The notes under the pieces: model-generated
The model's input: only the letters and a program-made list of their open reading frames with translations
Told to the model about the DNA's origin: nothing
The model's database searches: none
Shown: positions 8,623 to 16,840 of the stretch, in pieces
Layout: each line of letters starts with the position of its first letter
How positions within the stretch are numbered: position 1 is the first letter of the stretch
Program-made: the position numbers and the translations under genes
Assembly (NCBI GenBank): GCA_016124805.1
Contig: WGND01000005.1
Location: 1-64,000, forward strand
Direction: 5' to 3'
DNA length: 64,000 nucleotides
Source: Hyphomicrobiales bacterium
Lineage (GTDB): Bacteria > Pseudomonadota > Alphaproteobacteria > Parvibaculales > Parvibaculaceae

Positions 8623-10290
8623 ATGAACAAGGCGCGTGTACTGATTGTTGGTGGCGGCCCGGTTGGTCTGGGCGCTGCACTTGAGTTGTCGCGATTCGGC
8701 GTTCCGAGCATCCTGGTTGAAATGCACGAAAGCACGTCCTGGCATCCCAAGACGCGAAACTTCAATACGCGCACCATGGAGGTTGCGCGCGGCTGGGGCA
8801 TGGGCACCTATCAAAGGCTGCGCAGTATCGACTGCCCGCCCGGCTGGAAGTCGCCGATCCGGTTTCTTGAGAATGCCTGTGGCGCAGAATACGGCCAGAT
8901 CGACTCTAAGGGATTTGCGGGGCCCGGTCCCGACATAAGCCCGGCTGAACCGACGATGACATCGCAGGACCAGATTGAGGAAATCATGGTTCAGGCGCTG
9001 CGGGCGAGTGGTCTGGTTGACTTGCGTTTCTCGACCGAGGCGGTGCGCTTGTTGAGAGGTGGCGCAGAAGGGGATGATGAGGTTCAGCTGGAAATCCGCA
9101 ACCGGGTGACCGGCAAAACCGAGATCATCACCGGATGTGCGCTGGTCGCTGCTGATGGCGCAGCCAGTTCGATGCGCGATGCGCTTGGCCTGGAACTGGT
9201 TGGCCAGCGGGCGGTCAAGCAGCTGGTGAATTGCTACTTCAGGGCTGACATCGAAAGTCATCTCAAGGATCGCACGGGCGTACTCTTCTTCGTGCACAAT
9301 GAGAAGGCGACAGGTGTCCTTCAGCCGCTGGACGCAAAGGGACGGTGGCTGTCACAGATCAATGTCACGCCTGAACAGTTTTCTCTCGAATACTTCACCA
9401 AGGAACGCGCCGCTGAATGGGTGCGCGCCGCTGCCGGCGTCCCGGATCTCGAGGTCGAGGTCTTGTCCCTGGGCCTATGGGCGTTGAACGCAACCTGCGT
9501 CGATCAGTTCACCAAAGGGCGGGTTATCGTATGCGGGGACGCAGCCCATCAGTTTCCGCCGACCGGCGGGCTCGGCGTGAATACGGGTCTTCAGGGCATG
9601 CATAACGCAATGTGGAAACTGGCGCTTTATGCACAGGACAAAGCCGGCTGGGGCCTCGTCAAAACCTATCATGACGAACGCCTGCCGGTGTCGCAGTCGA
9701 TCGTGATGCAGTCCTTCATCAATGCCTCAAACGTGCAGCGGATCAATCAAGCGGCCGCGACGGGCTCCGAGAGCGGTTTGACGGCAGAACAGATCGTTGC
9801 CGAGTCGCGCCGCTATGGAAATCATCTGGGCGCCGAGTTCGGCAGCTGGTACCAGTCAGAAGCGGTCATTCCCGATGGCACCGAGCCGGTGAAGGCGGAG
9901 GACGATTATTCCGACTACATCCCCTCTGCGACACCGGGATGCCGGGCCCCTCACATCTGGCTCGGCAAGCCGGAAGCGCGCCTCTCCCTCATTGATCTCT
10001 GCGGGCCGTCTTTCACCTTGCTGACCGGACCCGATGGCAAGGCCTGGGAAGCCGAGGTCGAAGCTGTCCGTTGCGCCTTCAACCTGCCCATCGCCTGCTA
10101 TCGCATTGGAAGCGCCGGGCTGCAGGATGACGGTTCGTTTGAGAAAGCCTTCGGGATTTCCTCAGGTGGCGCTGTCCTTGTTAGGCCGGATGCACACATC
10201 GCCTGGCGTGCTGCCTCGCATGCAGGTTCTGCCGCCGGGCTAGCTGGGGCTTTCCGGCAGATACTTCAGAAAGAGCCCCAAAATGTCTGA
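8623..10290 (+). CDS. FAD-dependent class A aromatic hydroxylase-type monooxygenase
   Basis: A 555-residue flavoprotein of the PheA/TfdB/MhpA-like group, which hydroxylates aromatic or polycyclic substrates with NAD(P)H and O2. It begins with the dinucleotide motif VLIVGGGPVGLGAALELS, has the DG motif LVAADGAASSMRDALG in the middle and the GD motif VIVCGDAAHQFPPTGGLGVN for the FAD ribityl. A thioredoxin-like C-terminal domain follows (about residues 440-550, RAPHIWLG onward), as in phenol hydroxylases. GGGAGAGGA lies just before ATG 8623. The stop overlaps the next gene by 8 bases, so the two are coupled. The substrate cannot be assigned; aromatic catabolism and tailoring of a polyketide-like compound are both possible. 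Confidence 0.88.
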   Translation: MNKARVLIVGGGPVGLGAALELSRFGVPSILVEMHESTSWHPKTRNFNTRTMEVARGWGMGTYQRLRSIDCPPGWKSPIRFLENACGAEYGQIDSKGFAGPGPDISPAEPTMTSQDQIEEIMVQALRASGLVDLRFSTEAVRLLRGGAEGDDEVQLEIRNRVTGKTEIITGCALVAADGAASSMRDALGLELVGQRAVKQLVNCYFRADIESHLKDRTGVLFFVHNEKATGVLQPLDAKGRWLSQINVTPEQFSLEYFTKERAAEWVRAAAGVPDLEVEVLSLGLWALNATCVDQFTKGRVIVCGDAAHQFPPTGGLGVNTGLQGMHNAMWKLALYAQDKAGWGLVKTYHDERLPVSQSIVMQSFINASNVQRINQAAATGSESGLTAEQIVAESRRYGNHLGAEFGSWYQSEAVIPDGTEPVKAEDDYSDYIPSATPGCRAPHIWLGKPEARLSLIDLCGPSFTLLTGPDGKAWEAEVEAVRCAFNLPIACYRIGSAGLQDDGSFEKAFGISSGGAVLVRPDAHIAWRAASHAGSAAGLAGAFRQILQKEPQNV

Positions 10291-11191
10291 GCGCAAGACA
10301 ATCGCCGCCATCGGCTGTTCGGGGCCGGTGGCGCATCACTTCGTTGAAGGCTTTCTGAATGAGGGGGCTTCCGTCCGCATCCTTGCGCGTTCGCCCGAGC
10401 ATGTGCAGACGATGTATCCGGACGCCAGCATCAGCCCCGGAAGCATGATGGCGCCGGATGACGTGGCGCGCGTTGTTGAGGGCGCAGACCTCATATTTCT
10501 TGTCACACCGATGGGGCTGAACAATGATCCATCGACTGAAATTGAGGCGGCAAAGCGCGTGCTTGAAGGCCTGAAGCGGGCGCACGCACCTCATCTCGCC
10601 TATACGTCCTGTCTCGGCGTCGACGGGAAATCCGGTGTCGGGATTCTTGATGCCAAATATGCGATTGAACGCATGATCGTGGAGAGCGGCTTGCCATATA
10701 CAATCCTGCGGTGTGGCACCTATATGGAAGACCTGTTTGACCTGCGCATCGATCTGCTTCGAAAGGGCAAGTTTCTTTTTCCACTCAACAGGAACAGGCG
10801 GTTCACATTTACAAGCCAGCGCGACGTGCCCCGCTTCATCATGTGTGAGGTTCTGTCAACCGATGCCTTCACGAACCGGACCCTTGATCTCGTTGCGCCG
10901 GGCACTTATTCCATTCCGGAACTGGAGTTGCGACTGAGCGATGCAGCAGGATTTTCCATCAAGGCGCCGCCTCGATTCCCGATCTTTCATATCTATCGGT
11001 CAATGTTGCCTGTGTTCAGGCTGCGGCGCGACCGGATGTCCTCGGTCATTCCACTCCTCGCCCATTTCGACCGCTATGGCTATCTTTCGACAGACGGGGT
11101 CAGCCCCGATCTCAATTTCAGAATGACACCTCTTGAAAAGCATCTGGGCGCATTGATGGCAAAGCAGTCCGGCAAAGACATTGGTCGGTGA
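10283..11191 (+). CDS. NmrA-like NAD(P)-binding protein (atypical SDR)
   Basis: A 302-residue Rossmann-fold protein of the NmrA/atypical-SDR kind. Supporting segments are the N-terminal strand-loop TIAAIGCSGPVAHHFVEGFL, RILARSPEHV after strand 2, DLIFLVTP, and YTILRCGTYMEDLF in the position where NmrA-like proteins choose substrates. The glycine-rich loop is GCSGPVAHH instead of the usual GATGxxG, so the last glycine is missing and cofactor binding may be altered. It overlaps the hydroxylase gene by 8 bases and is probably translated with it, acting on or sensing the hydroxylated product. A reductase role is inference; NmrA itself is a redox-sensing regulator. Confidence 0.75.
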   Translation: MSERKTIAAIGCSGPVAHHFVEGFLNEGASVRILARSPEHVQTMYPDASISPGSMMAPDDVARVVEGADLIFLVTPMGLNNDPSTEIEAAKRVLEGLKRAHAPHLAYTSCLGVDGKSGVGILDAKYAIERMIVESGLPYTILRCGTYMEDLFDLRIDLLRKGKFLFPLNRNRRFTFTSQRDVPRFIMCEVLSTDAFTNRTLDLVAPGTYSIPELELRLSDAAGFSIKAPPRFPIFHIYRSMLPVFRLRRDRMSSVIPLLAHFDRYGYLSTDGVSPDLNFRMTPLEKHLGALMAKQSGKDIGR

Positions 11192-11341
11192 ATATCGAGA
11201 CCTGTTGACTGTAGCGTCTTTTCGATAGTGAACTGACAGTCAGGCGCCTCGGATACGTATCAAGTTTCTTTGCGGGTCCGGCTTGCACTTTCGAAAACTC
11301 ACCGCCTCAGGACAGGCGAATATGGACAACATTGAGGGGCA

Positions 11342-11740
11342 ATGATGAAAGCCATTCACATCTTAAGCTTGGTCCCACTGTTTTTGTTTCCTGGCAGTCT
11401 GTATGCCGATGAGGCGCCCTCCGCCAATATCGGCCTGTCAGGCAAGCTGCTGACCGAGATGCCGCTCGGGCCTGAATTTGAGACGACAGGCAATCGCCAT
11501 CTCCGCATGCGCGTCCTCACGGTCGCGAAGGGGGGCGTGGTGGCGTTGCACAGCCATAAAGACCGTCCATCCGTTGAATATGTGATGAAGGGCAGCGCGA
11601 CCGAATTCAAGGATGGCGTGGAGAAGGTCTATCGCGAGGGCGATGTGGTGCGCGCCGACCACACGACATCCCATTGGTGGCGCAATGACACCGATGGCGA
11701 TCTTGTCATTCTGGCAGTTGATATCTACCAGCCTGAATAG
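11342..11740 (+). CDS. Secreted single-domain cupin
   Basis: A 132-residue protein with a signal peptide (MMKAIHILSLVPLFLFPGSLYA, cut before DEAPS) followed by one cupin barrel. Cupin motif 1 reads HSHKDRPSVEYVMKG with two His and a Glu as metal ligands; motif 2 contributes the His in ADHTTSHWWRN. Such small cupins bind a metal ion and act as dioxygenases, isomerases or binding proteins; nothing here decides which. The gap of 150 bases from the NmrA-like gene suggests its own promoter. It converges on the MarR gene with one base between the stops. Confidence 0.8.
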   Translation: MMKAIHILSLVPLFLFPGSLYADEAPSANIGLSGKLLTEMPLGPEFETTGNRHLRMRVLTVAKGGVVALHSHKDRPSVEYVMKGSATEFKDGVEKVYREGDVVRADHTTSHWWRNDTDGDLVILAVDIYQPE

Positions 11741-11741
11741 A

Positions 11742-12248
11742 CTATTTCATATCGTCGACGATGACGCTGATCCGCGCGAAGAAATGCAGACCGTTGAGGA
11801 TTTCCTCGTCGGTCATCGGGTCGATGATTTTCTGAACATAGGCCGTGCCCTGCGCAATCATCTTTCTGAGATGCGTTTCACCCTTCGGTGTCAGCGTGAC
11901 GATTTTTTCGCGACCGGAGGCAGGGTCTTCCACCATGGTCAGAAGATTGAGCGGTGGTTGCGCCATGCTGCGCAGCGCCTTGGTGATGGCGGCGCCTGAA
12001 ATTTCAAACCATGTCGAGAGTGATTTCTCGATGGCCTTGCGATTCATCTGACGGCCCTGATGGCCTTCTGAATGGATCAACCAGAGGATGGCCACCTGAT
12101 GACGGCCCAGTGAGCCGCCGCGCAAAGCGTCCTCAACGCCAATCCCAGCTTTGTAGTGTATGGGGTAGTAATGCTCCAGAAAGAGCCGCGCGGCATCCTG
12201 CGGCGCCTTGCCTTTTTTGGCGGATTTATCGGAATTTCCGGCTGCCAC
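11742..12248 (-). CDS. MarR-like winged-helix regulator
   Basis: A 168-residue protein with a central winged helix-turn-helix of the MarR type: GRHQVAILWLIHSEG, then RKAIEKSLSTWFEISGAAIT as the recognition region, and a wing at LTMVEDPASGREKIVTLTPKG. The N-terminus (NSDKSAKKGKAPQDAARLFL) is basic and longer than in most MarR proteins. It is divergent from the P450 operon with an AT-rich gap of 140 bases (12249-12388), the natural place for an operator; the gap contains ACAA and TTGT half-sites around 12332-12348 but no long palindrome I would trust. It likely controls the P450 operon. Effector unknown. Confidence 0.78.
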   Translation of the reverse strand: MAAGNSDKSAKKGKAPQDAARLFLEHYYPIHYKAGIGVEDALRGGSLGRHQVAILWLIHSEGHQGRQMNRKAIEKSLSTWFEISGAAITKALRSMAQPPLNLLTMVEDPASGREKIVTLTPKGETHLRKMIAQGTAYVQKIIDPMTDEEILNGLHFFARISVIVDDMK

Positions 12249-12388
12249 GATTACGCCTGTCCTTCAACGGTCACAAGAATCATTCACGCCAGCTTAGCCC
12301 AAATGAACCTCCCTTCGCGCAATCTAATTGTTTACAAAATAAATAGTTGTGTTGTGAATTGACGAAACAAAGAAACGGGGAGGTTGAA

Positions 12389-13648
12389 ATGTCCATCAGT
12401 CATGCCAAATCAGACACCAGCGTGTCGGCGCTCGTGGCGGCCTTGCCGCGCGGTGAGACCATCGCATCGCCCTATGCGCTTTATGATGCGCTGCGGCCTC
12501 ACGCGCCGGTCAGCGGCTATCGTGATTATCCCCCGGGCACCATTCCCGGGGCTGACGAAGCGGTCTCCGCCTGGGTGCTGCTTGATTATGAGCACGTCTC
12601 CATGGCGGCGCGCGATCACCGCCTCTATTCCTCGCGCGACCCGTTGCAGGAGCAGTCCTCCGCGCCCACGCTCATGCTCGTCAATCATGACAATCCCGAA
12701 CATGACCGGCTGCGCGGCATCGTCAATCTCGCCTTTTCGCGTCGCCGTGTGGAAGCGCTCGATCCTTGGGTGCGCGAAATGGTGGACGCGCTGGTCGCCT
12801 CTTTCGCCAATTCGGAGCTCGAAGTCACCCGTGATCTGGCCTCGGTCATCCCGGCCCGCGTGATCGCGGGCCTGCTAGGACTTGATGAAACCGTGCATGA
12901 CCGTTTTCGCGACTGGGGCACGGCCTTCATGCTCTCGGCTGACCTGACGCCGGAAGAACGCCAGAAGAGCAATATGGAACTGGTCGAATTCTTTGTCGCA
13001 ACCGCCTCGGCACTGCAGGCGAAAATCGAAAAGGGTGAAGCGGTGCCCGATGGCCTCATCGCGGCGCTGCTGCGCGCCGAGACCGATGAAGGCAAGCTGA
13101 CACTTGATGAAGTCATCCGCTTCTGCATCACGCTTGTGGTGGCCGGTGCGGAAACCACGACATTCCTGCTGGGCAATCTTGTCTACAATCTCGTCACCAT
13201 GCCGGAAGTCCGGCGCCAGCTGGCGGCAGACCGGTCTCTCGTTCCCGCCTTTATTGACGAGTCCCTCAGACATAGCGGCCCGCCGCAACGCCTCTTTCGC
13301 ATTGCCACAGCAGATATAGAGATCGGCGGACGCCAGATCAGGGAGGGCGACTGGGTTGCGCTCTTTTTTGCGGCGGCCAATCACGATCCGAAAGTCTTCC
13401 CGGAGCCTGAGCGCTTCGACATGACCCGCCCCAATCTCAACAAGCAGCTGACCTTCGGCGTTGGTATTCATCATTGTCTGGGATCAGCACTCGCCCGCAT
13501 GGAGGCGCGGTCACTCGTCAATGCCATCCTTGATCAGTGGGACGATCTTGCCTTGACCAGCGAGCCGGTTAAGCAGCGCGCGAGCCTGCTCAATCACGGC
13601 TTCGATCAAATCCATATCTCGGTCACATCAAAGGGGAGGGCGGCCTGA
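12389..13648 (+). CDS. Cytochrome P450 monooxygenase
   Basis: A 419-residue soluble bacterial P450. The I-helix oxygen-binding motif is [10 protein letters not shown], the K-helix ExxR is ESLRHSG, and the heme loop [12 protein letters not shown] places the thiolate ligand at Cys363. ATG 12389 follows GGGGAGG at 12377-12383; the ORF's earlier start codon at 12347 has none. It would need a ferredoxin and reductase, and neither is encoded nearby. The stop overlaps the next start by one base. The substrate is unknown; the related CYP group acts on terpenes, steroids and fatty acids. It is part of the accessory oxidation block at 7937-14591. Confidence 0.96.
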   Translation: MSISHAKSDTSVSALVAALPRGETIASPYALYDALRPHAPVSGYRDYPPGTIPGADEAVSAWVLLDYEHVSMAARDHRLYSSRDPLQEQSSAPTLMLVNHDNPEHDRLRGIVNLAFSRRRVEALDPWVREMVDALVASFANSELEVTRDLASVIPARVIAGLLGLDETVHDRFRDWGTAFMLSADLTPEERQKSNMELVEFFVATASALQAKIEKGEAVPDGLIAALLRAETDEGKLTLDEVIRFCITLVVAGAETTTFLLGNLVYNLVTMPEVRRQLAADRSLVPAFIDESLRHSGPPQRLFRIATADIEIGGRQIREGDWVALFFAAANHDPKVFPEPERFDMTRPNLNKQLTFGVGIHHCLGSALARMEARSLVNAILDQWDDLALTSEPVKQRASLLNHGFDQIHISVTSKGRAA

Positions 13649-14049
13649 TGTCTGTCAGCAAGAATATTGAAGCGACACAGAAGCTGTTCGAGGCCTTTGG
13701 TGCCAAGGACATTCCCGCCATCATGACTTATCTCGACCCCGAAATCGTGATCGATTTTTACGGGCCGGATGTCATCCCCTATGCCAATCACTATGAAGGA
13801 ACGGAGGAAGCGCGCCGCTTCTTCGAAACGGTTCTTTCCTCTGTCGACATCAACCAGTTTGACGCCGAAGACATTTTTGGCGCTGGCGACAAGGTTGTCG
13901 TGACGGGTCATCTCAATCTGCGCGCCTTGTCCACGGGCCGCATCATCGATTCAGATTTCGTCCATGTCATTACATTGCGGGACGAGCGCTGGCTGCATTT
14001 CCGCGACTTCATGAACTCCGCTGTTGCCGCCGCCGCCTTCGCGCCATGA
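13648..14049 (+). CDS. SnoaL-like / NTF2-fold protein
   Basis: A 133-residue cone-shaped NTF2-like protein. The start helix and loop (NIEATQKLFEAFGAKDIPAI then YLDPEIVIDFYGP) and the C-terminal strand pattern (FVHVITLRDERWLHFRDF) are typical of the SnoaL/ketosteroid-isomerase superfamily. The start codon shares one base with the P450 stop (TGATG), so the two are translationally coupled. It may act on or carry the P450 product, as an isomerase, cyclase or hydratase; that is inference. A strong terminator follows at 14091-14125. Confidence 0.82.
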   Translation: MSVSKNIEATQKLFEAFGAKDIPAIMTYLDPEIVIDFYGPDVIPYANHYEGTEEARRFFETVLSSVDINQFDAEDIFGAGDKVVVTGHLNLRALSTGRIIDSDFVHVITLRDERWLHFRDFMNSAVAAAAFAP

Positions 14050-14090
14050 ACCACCCGTCAGCTCTGCATCCCTAAACAGCTGACAGCCTT

Positions 14091-14125
14091 GCGCCTCCCT
14101 CACTTTGTGAGGGGGGCGTCTTTTT
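14091..14125 (+). terminator. Rho-independent terminator of the P450 operon
   Basis: A 13-base-pair stem, 14091-14103 against 14107-14119, with two G.U pairs and a TTT loop, is followed by CTTTTT. It lies 41 bases after the SnoaL-like stop. The same bases encode the C-terminal residues and stop of the convergent membrane protein. Confidence 0.85.
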
Positions 14126-14591
14126 GCGCCGGACAAAGCGTGAGATAGAACAGGATGCCCGTCAGGATACCGCCATAGATATTGAGCGCGGCGCCTGGCG
14201 CAGTGCCGATGGTCTCCAGTGGATGAAGATGTCCTGAAAGATGGCGCAGGAAGGGCTCGGCAAAAAGTGTCGCCGTCGCCAGCGCCGTCAGCCCCCGATA
14301 TCGCAGCAGCAGCACCCAGAGCAGGCAGGCTAGCAGAAGCTGGATTGCGCCCCACTGGCCGAATATCGCCACGATATTGCTGCCGCCAGCGACCGAGATA
14401 TCGATGGTGGCAATGCTGTGCGCGCCGCCATCGGGCGCAAAAATATGCACGCAGCTACGGGCGGTGATCATCACGAGATAGAGCATCACCAGCCAGCGCG
14501 CGATCAGGGGTCCCTGATAGGTGAGAGTGTCAGTCGGGAGCAGGGCAGCCGGTTGGGCGAACCACCGGCGGGGCAAGAGACTGTTGCGCAT
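14100..14591 (-). CDS. Small integral membrane protein, unknown function
   Basis: A 163-residue protein with about four hydrophobic segments: ARWLVMLYLVMITARSCV, IQLLLACLLWVLLLRYRG, a weaker one around ALATATLFAEPFL, and GGILTGILFYLTLC near the C-terminus. ATG 14591 is chosen because GGGAGGA lies six bases before it; the earlier in-frame starts have no such site. I do not recognise a family. It is convergent with the P450 operon and its 3' end overlaps that operon's terminator. The His-rich segment RHLSGHLHPLE sits between predicted helices. Confidence 0.7.
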   Translation of the reverse strand: MRNSLLPRRWFAQPAALLPTDTLTYQGPLIARWLVMLYLVMITARSCVHIFAPDGGAHSIATIDISVAGGSNIVAIFGQWGAIQLLLACLLWVLLLRYRGLTALATATLFAEPFLRHLSGHLHPLETIGTAPGAALNIYGGILTGILFYLTLCPAQKDAPLTK

Positions 14592-14721
14592 GGATATCCT
14601 CCCTTTTGGCATGAAGGCTGCCACTAAATTGCAGGCTGGTAAAGCACCTGCAGCAGGCATGAAAACGCCTCCCTCACATAAAGCGGGGGAGGTGCAGTTC
14701 ATTTAGTCGCTTGACGGCCGC

Positions 14722-15735
14722 TCAGGCGAGCAGCAATTCGCCAATCTGCACGGCATTCAGCGCCGCACCCTTGAGCAGCTGGTCACCGGCCACGAACATC
14801 GAAATCGAGTGGCCCGTAGGATCGGAAATATCCTGACGGATGCGACCGACAAGAATATCGTCTTGGCCCGACGCATCCTTCGGCATCGGGAAATAGTTCC
14901 TGGCCACGTCGTCGACGATTTTCACGCCAGGCGCCGTTGAAAGGATGGTCCGCACGTCATCCGGCGTAATCGGATTTTCACATTCAAAATCCAGCGCCTC
15001 GGAATGGGCACGCAGCACCGGCACACGCACACAGGTGGCCGTGACGCGGATATTGGTATCGGCGAAAATCTTTGTCGTCTCCTTCACCATCTTCATCTCT
15101 TCTTCGTTGTAACCCGTCACAGGGTCCACGCGGGAATTGTGGCTAAAGACATTGAAGGGGTAGGGATGCGGAATGATCTTCTGCTCAAAGGCTTCGCCCG
15201 CCAGATGGGCGCGGGTTGCCTGTTCAAGTTCTTCCATCGCGGCGGCACCCGCACCGGAGGCCGCCTGATAGGTGGCCGCGATCAGGCGCTTCACGCGGTT
15301 CTTCTGGTGGATCGGCCAGAGCGGCGTGATGGCGATGATCGTCGAGCAGTTCGGATTGGCAATAATGCCCTTGTGGTCATGGGCGGCCTGCGGGTTCACC
15401 TCAGGAATGACCAGCGGCACATCGGGATCCATGCGGTAGGCGGATGAATTGTCGATCATCACGGCCCCGGCATCGACAACAGCCTTGGCAAACTTCTTCG
15501 AGATGCTGCCGCCTGCCGAAAAGAAAGCAATGTCCACGCCCTTGAAGCTGTCTTCCGTCAGTTCTTCAACGGTGATGTCCTGTCCGCGAAATGTCATGGT
15601 TTTGCCAGCCGAACGCGCCGAGGCCAGAAGCTTTAGCTTCGAGATCGGGAAATTTCGTTCTTCAAGACAACGCAGCATTTCGACGCCGACGGCGCCTGTG
15701 GCGCCAGCGATTGCGACGACAGGATTCGGATTCAT
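14722..15735 (-). CDS. asd: Aspartate-semialdehyde dehydrogenase
   Basis: Asd reduces aspartyl phosphate to aspartate semialdehyde with NADPH, feeding lysine/diaminopimelate, threonine and methionine synthesis. The 337-residue product begins VVAIAGATGAVGVEML (NADP loop), carries the catalytic Cys130 in IIANPNCSTI, and ends in a typical dimerisation domain with the HSISMFVAGDQLLKGAA segment. ATG 15735 and ATG 15738 are adjacent; the second has better spacing from GGAGA. The 75 codons upstream in the same frame are Cys/Pro-rich and not coding-like. It stands alone between the small membrane protein and the paralogous membrane pair. Confidence 0.97.
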   Translation of the reverse strand: MNPNPVVAIAGATGAVGVEMLRCLEERNFPISKLKLLASARSAGKTMTFRGQDITVEELTEDSFKGVDIAFFSAGGSISKKFAKAVVDAGAVMIDNSSAYRMDPDVPLVIPEVNPQAAHDHKGIIANPNCSTIIAITPLWPIHQKNRVKRLIAATYQAASGAGAAAMEELEQATRAHLAGEAFEQKIIPHPYPFNVFSHNSRVDPVTGYNEEEMKMVKETTKIFADTNIRVTATCVRVPVLRAHSEALDFECENPITPDDVRTILSTAPGVKIVDDVARNYFPMPKDASGQDDILVGRIRQDISDPTGHSISMFVAGDQLLKGAALNAVQIGELLLA

Positions 15736-15937
15736 CATTTTCTCCAGTTTGCAGCCTGATATTGGGGGGTGGCTGCCGTTGCACAAGGCGGTGGCTATAA
15801 CAGTGCGGGCAGGGTGAAAGCAAGGGCAGCGACCCTGCTGGCGGGTTTGCCCGCATGGCATTGCAGGATGAAAAAGGCTAGGGTGGTGCCCATCGCAACA
15901 GGCAAAAAAAGCCTGATAACTGCCGGGAAATGCAACC

Positions 15938-16720
15938 ATGCTGCCAAAGAAGCTCGCCATCATGCCAATCGTGAATGAAGCCTATAGCGGGGCATGGCGT
16001 CACACCGGCGAAATGATCCGCCTCATCTGGCTGCCCGGTCTTCTTTATATTCTCGTTTCCCTGTTTTCGACCTTCTATCAGACACGTGAGCAGATGTGGC
16101 TGGCGGTCCTGCTGAACCTTGCCGGGCTCTTTCTCTGGCCGATCATCGCGGTGGCCTGGCATCGCTTCATCCTGTTGGGCGACATGACCAGCAAAGCGGC
16201 CAGCTTTCACTTTGGCCGTCGCGAAGCCCGCTTCCTGATGGTGACGATCTTCCTGTTTCTCATGCTGGTACCGAGCCTCATGTTCATGACCATGGCCAAT
16301 CAGCTCATGGTCTCGTCACCCGAACAACAGGGCACGATTTCGGCCTTCGCCATCGCCGGGCTTGTCTTGCTTGGCCTGGCCCTTGCCTACCTGCCGCGTC
16401 TGGCGCTTCTGCTGCCTGCCATTGCCGTGGATGATGCGCCTGATCCACGCCAGCTGTTGGAGGCCACGCGCGGCAACTACTGGCGCCTCGTTGCCATTCT
16501 GGCGCTGACATCGTTGCCAGTTGCCATTGCCTATATGCTGTTGACCGAATTTGTGGCGGCCATTGGGCTGCCGCTTGTGCTGGCGTTGGCTTTCGCACCC
16601 GTCGTCACCATCTATCTGGCGGTTCTCAATGTCGCGGCGCTGTCCATCGCCTATCGCGACCTCATGGGCCCCGCCGGTACACGGCCCCCTCAGCAGCAGC
16701 CCGAAAATCCACTCGCCTGA
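15938..16720 (+). CDS. Polytopic membrane protein, unknown function (paralogue 1)
   Basis: A 260-residue protein with about six hydrophobic segments: LIWLPGLLYILVSLF, WLAVLLNLAGLFLWPIIAVA, FLMVTIFLFLMLVPSLMF, a segment near AIAGLVLLGLALAYLP, one near RLVAILALTSLPVAIAYML, and PLVLALAFAPVVTIYLAV. It shares WHRFILLG, a GNYWRLVAIL-like segment and a C-terminal LSIAYRDLMG with the next gene, so they are tandem paralogues. ATG 15938 is used; there is no strong ribosome site. I do not recognise a named family. The Pro/Gln-rich C-terminus would be cytoplasmic. Confidence 0.78.
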   Translation: MLPKKLAIMPIVNEAYSGAWRHTGEMIRLIWLPGLLYILVSLFSTFYQTREQMWLAVLLNLAGLFLWPIIAVAWHRFILLGDMTSKAASFHFGRREARFLMVTIFLFLMLVPSLMFMTMANQLMVSSPEQQGTISAFAIAGLVLLGLALAYLPRLALLLPAIAVDDAPDPRQLLEATRGNYWRLVAILALTSLPVAIAYMLLTEFVAAIGLPLVLALAFAPVVTIYLAVLNVAALSIAYRDLMGPAGTRPPQQQPENPLA

Positions 16721-16840
16721 GATCGCGCCTCCCTCGATCAAATAATTGGCCGGCATCGAATATTCATTTGATGCGGTGGACCCTGTCTGTGAAACTCAGG
16801 TTTCACCGGCGGGGGCTGGATCATTCGGGGGGAATGAATT

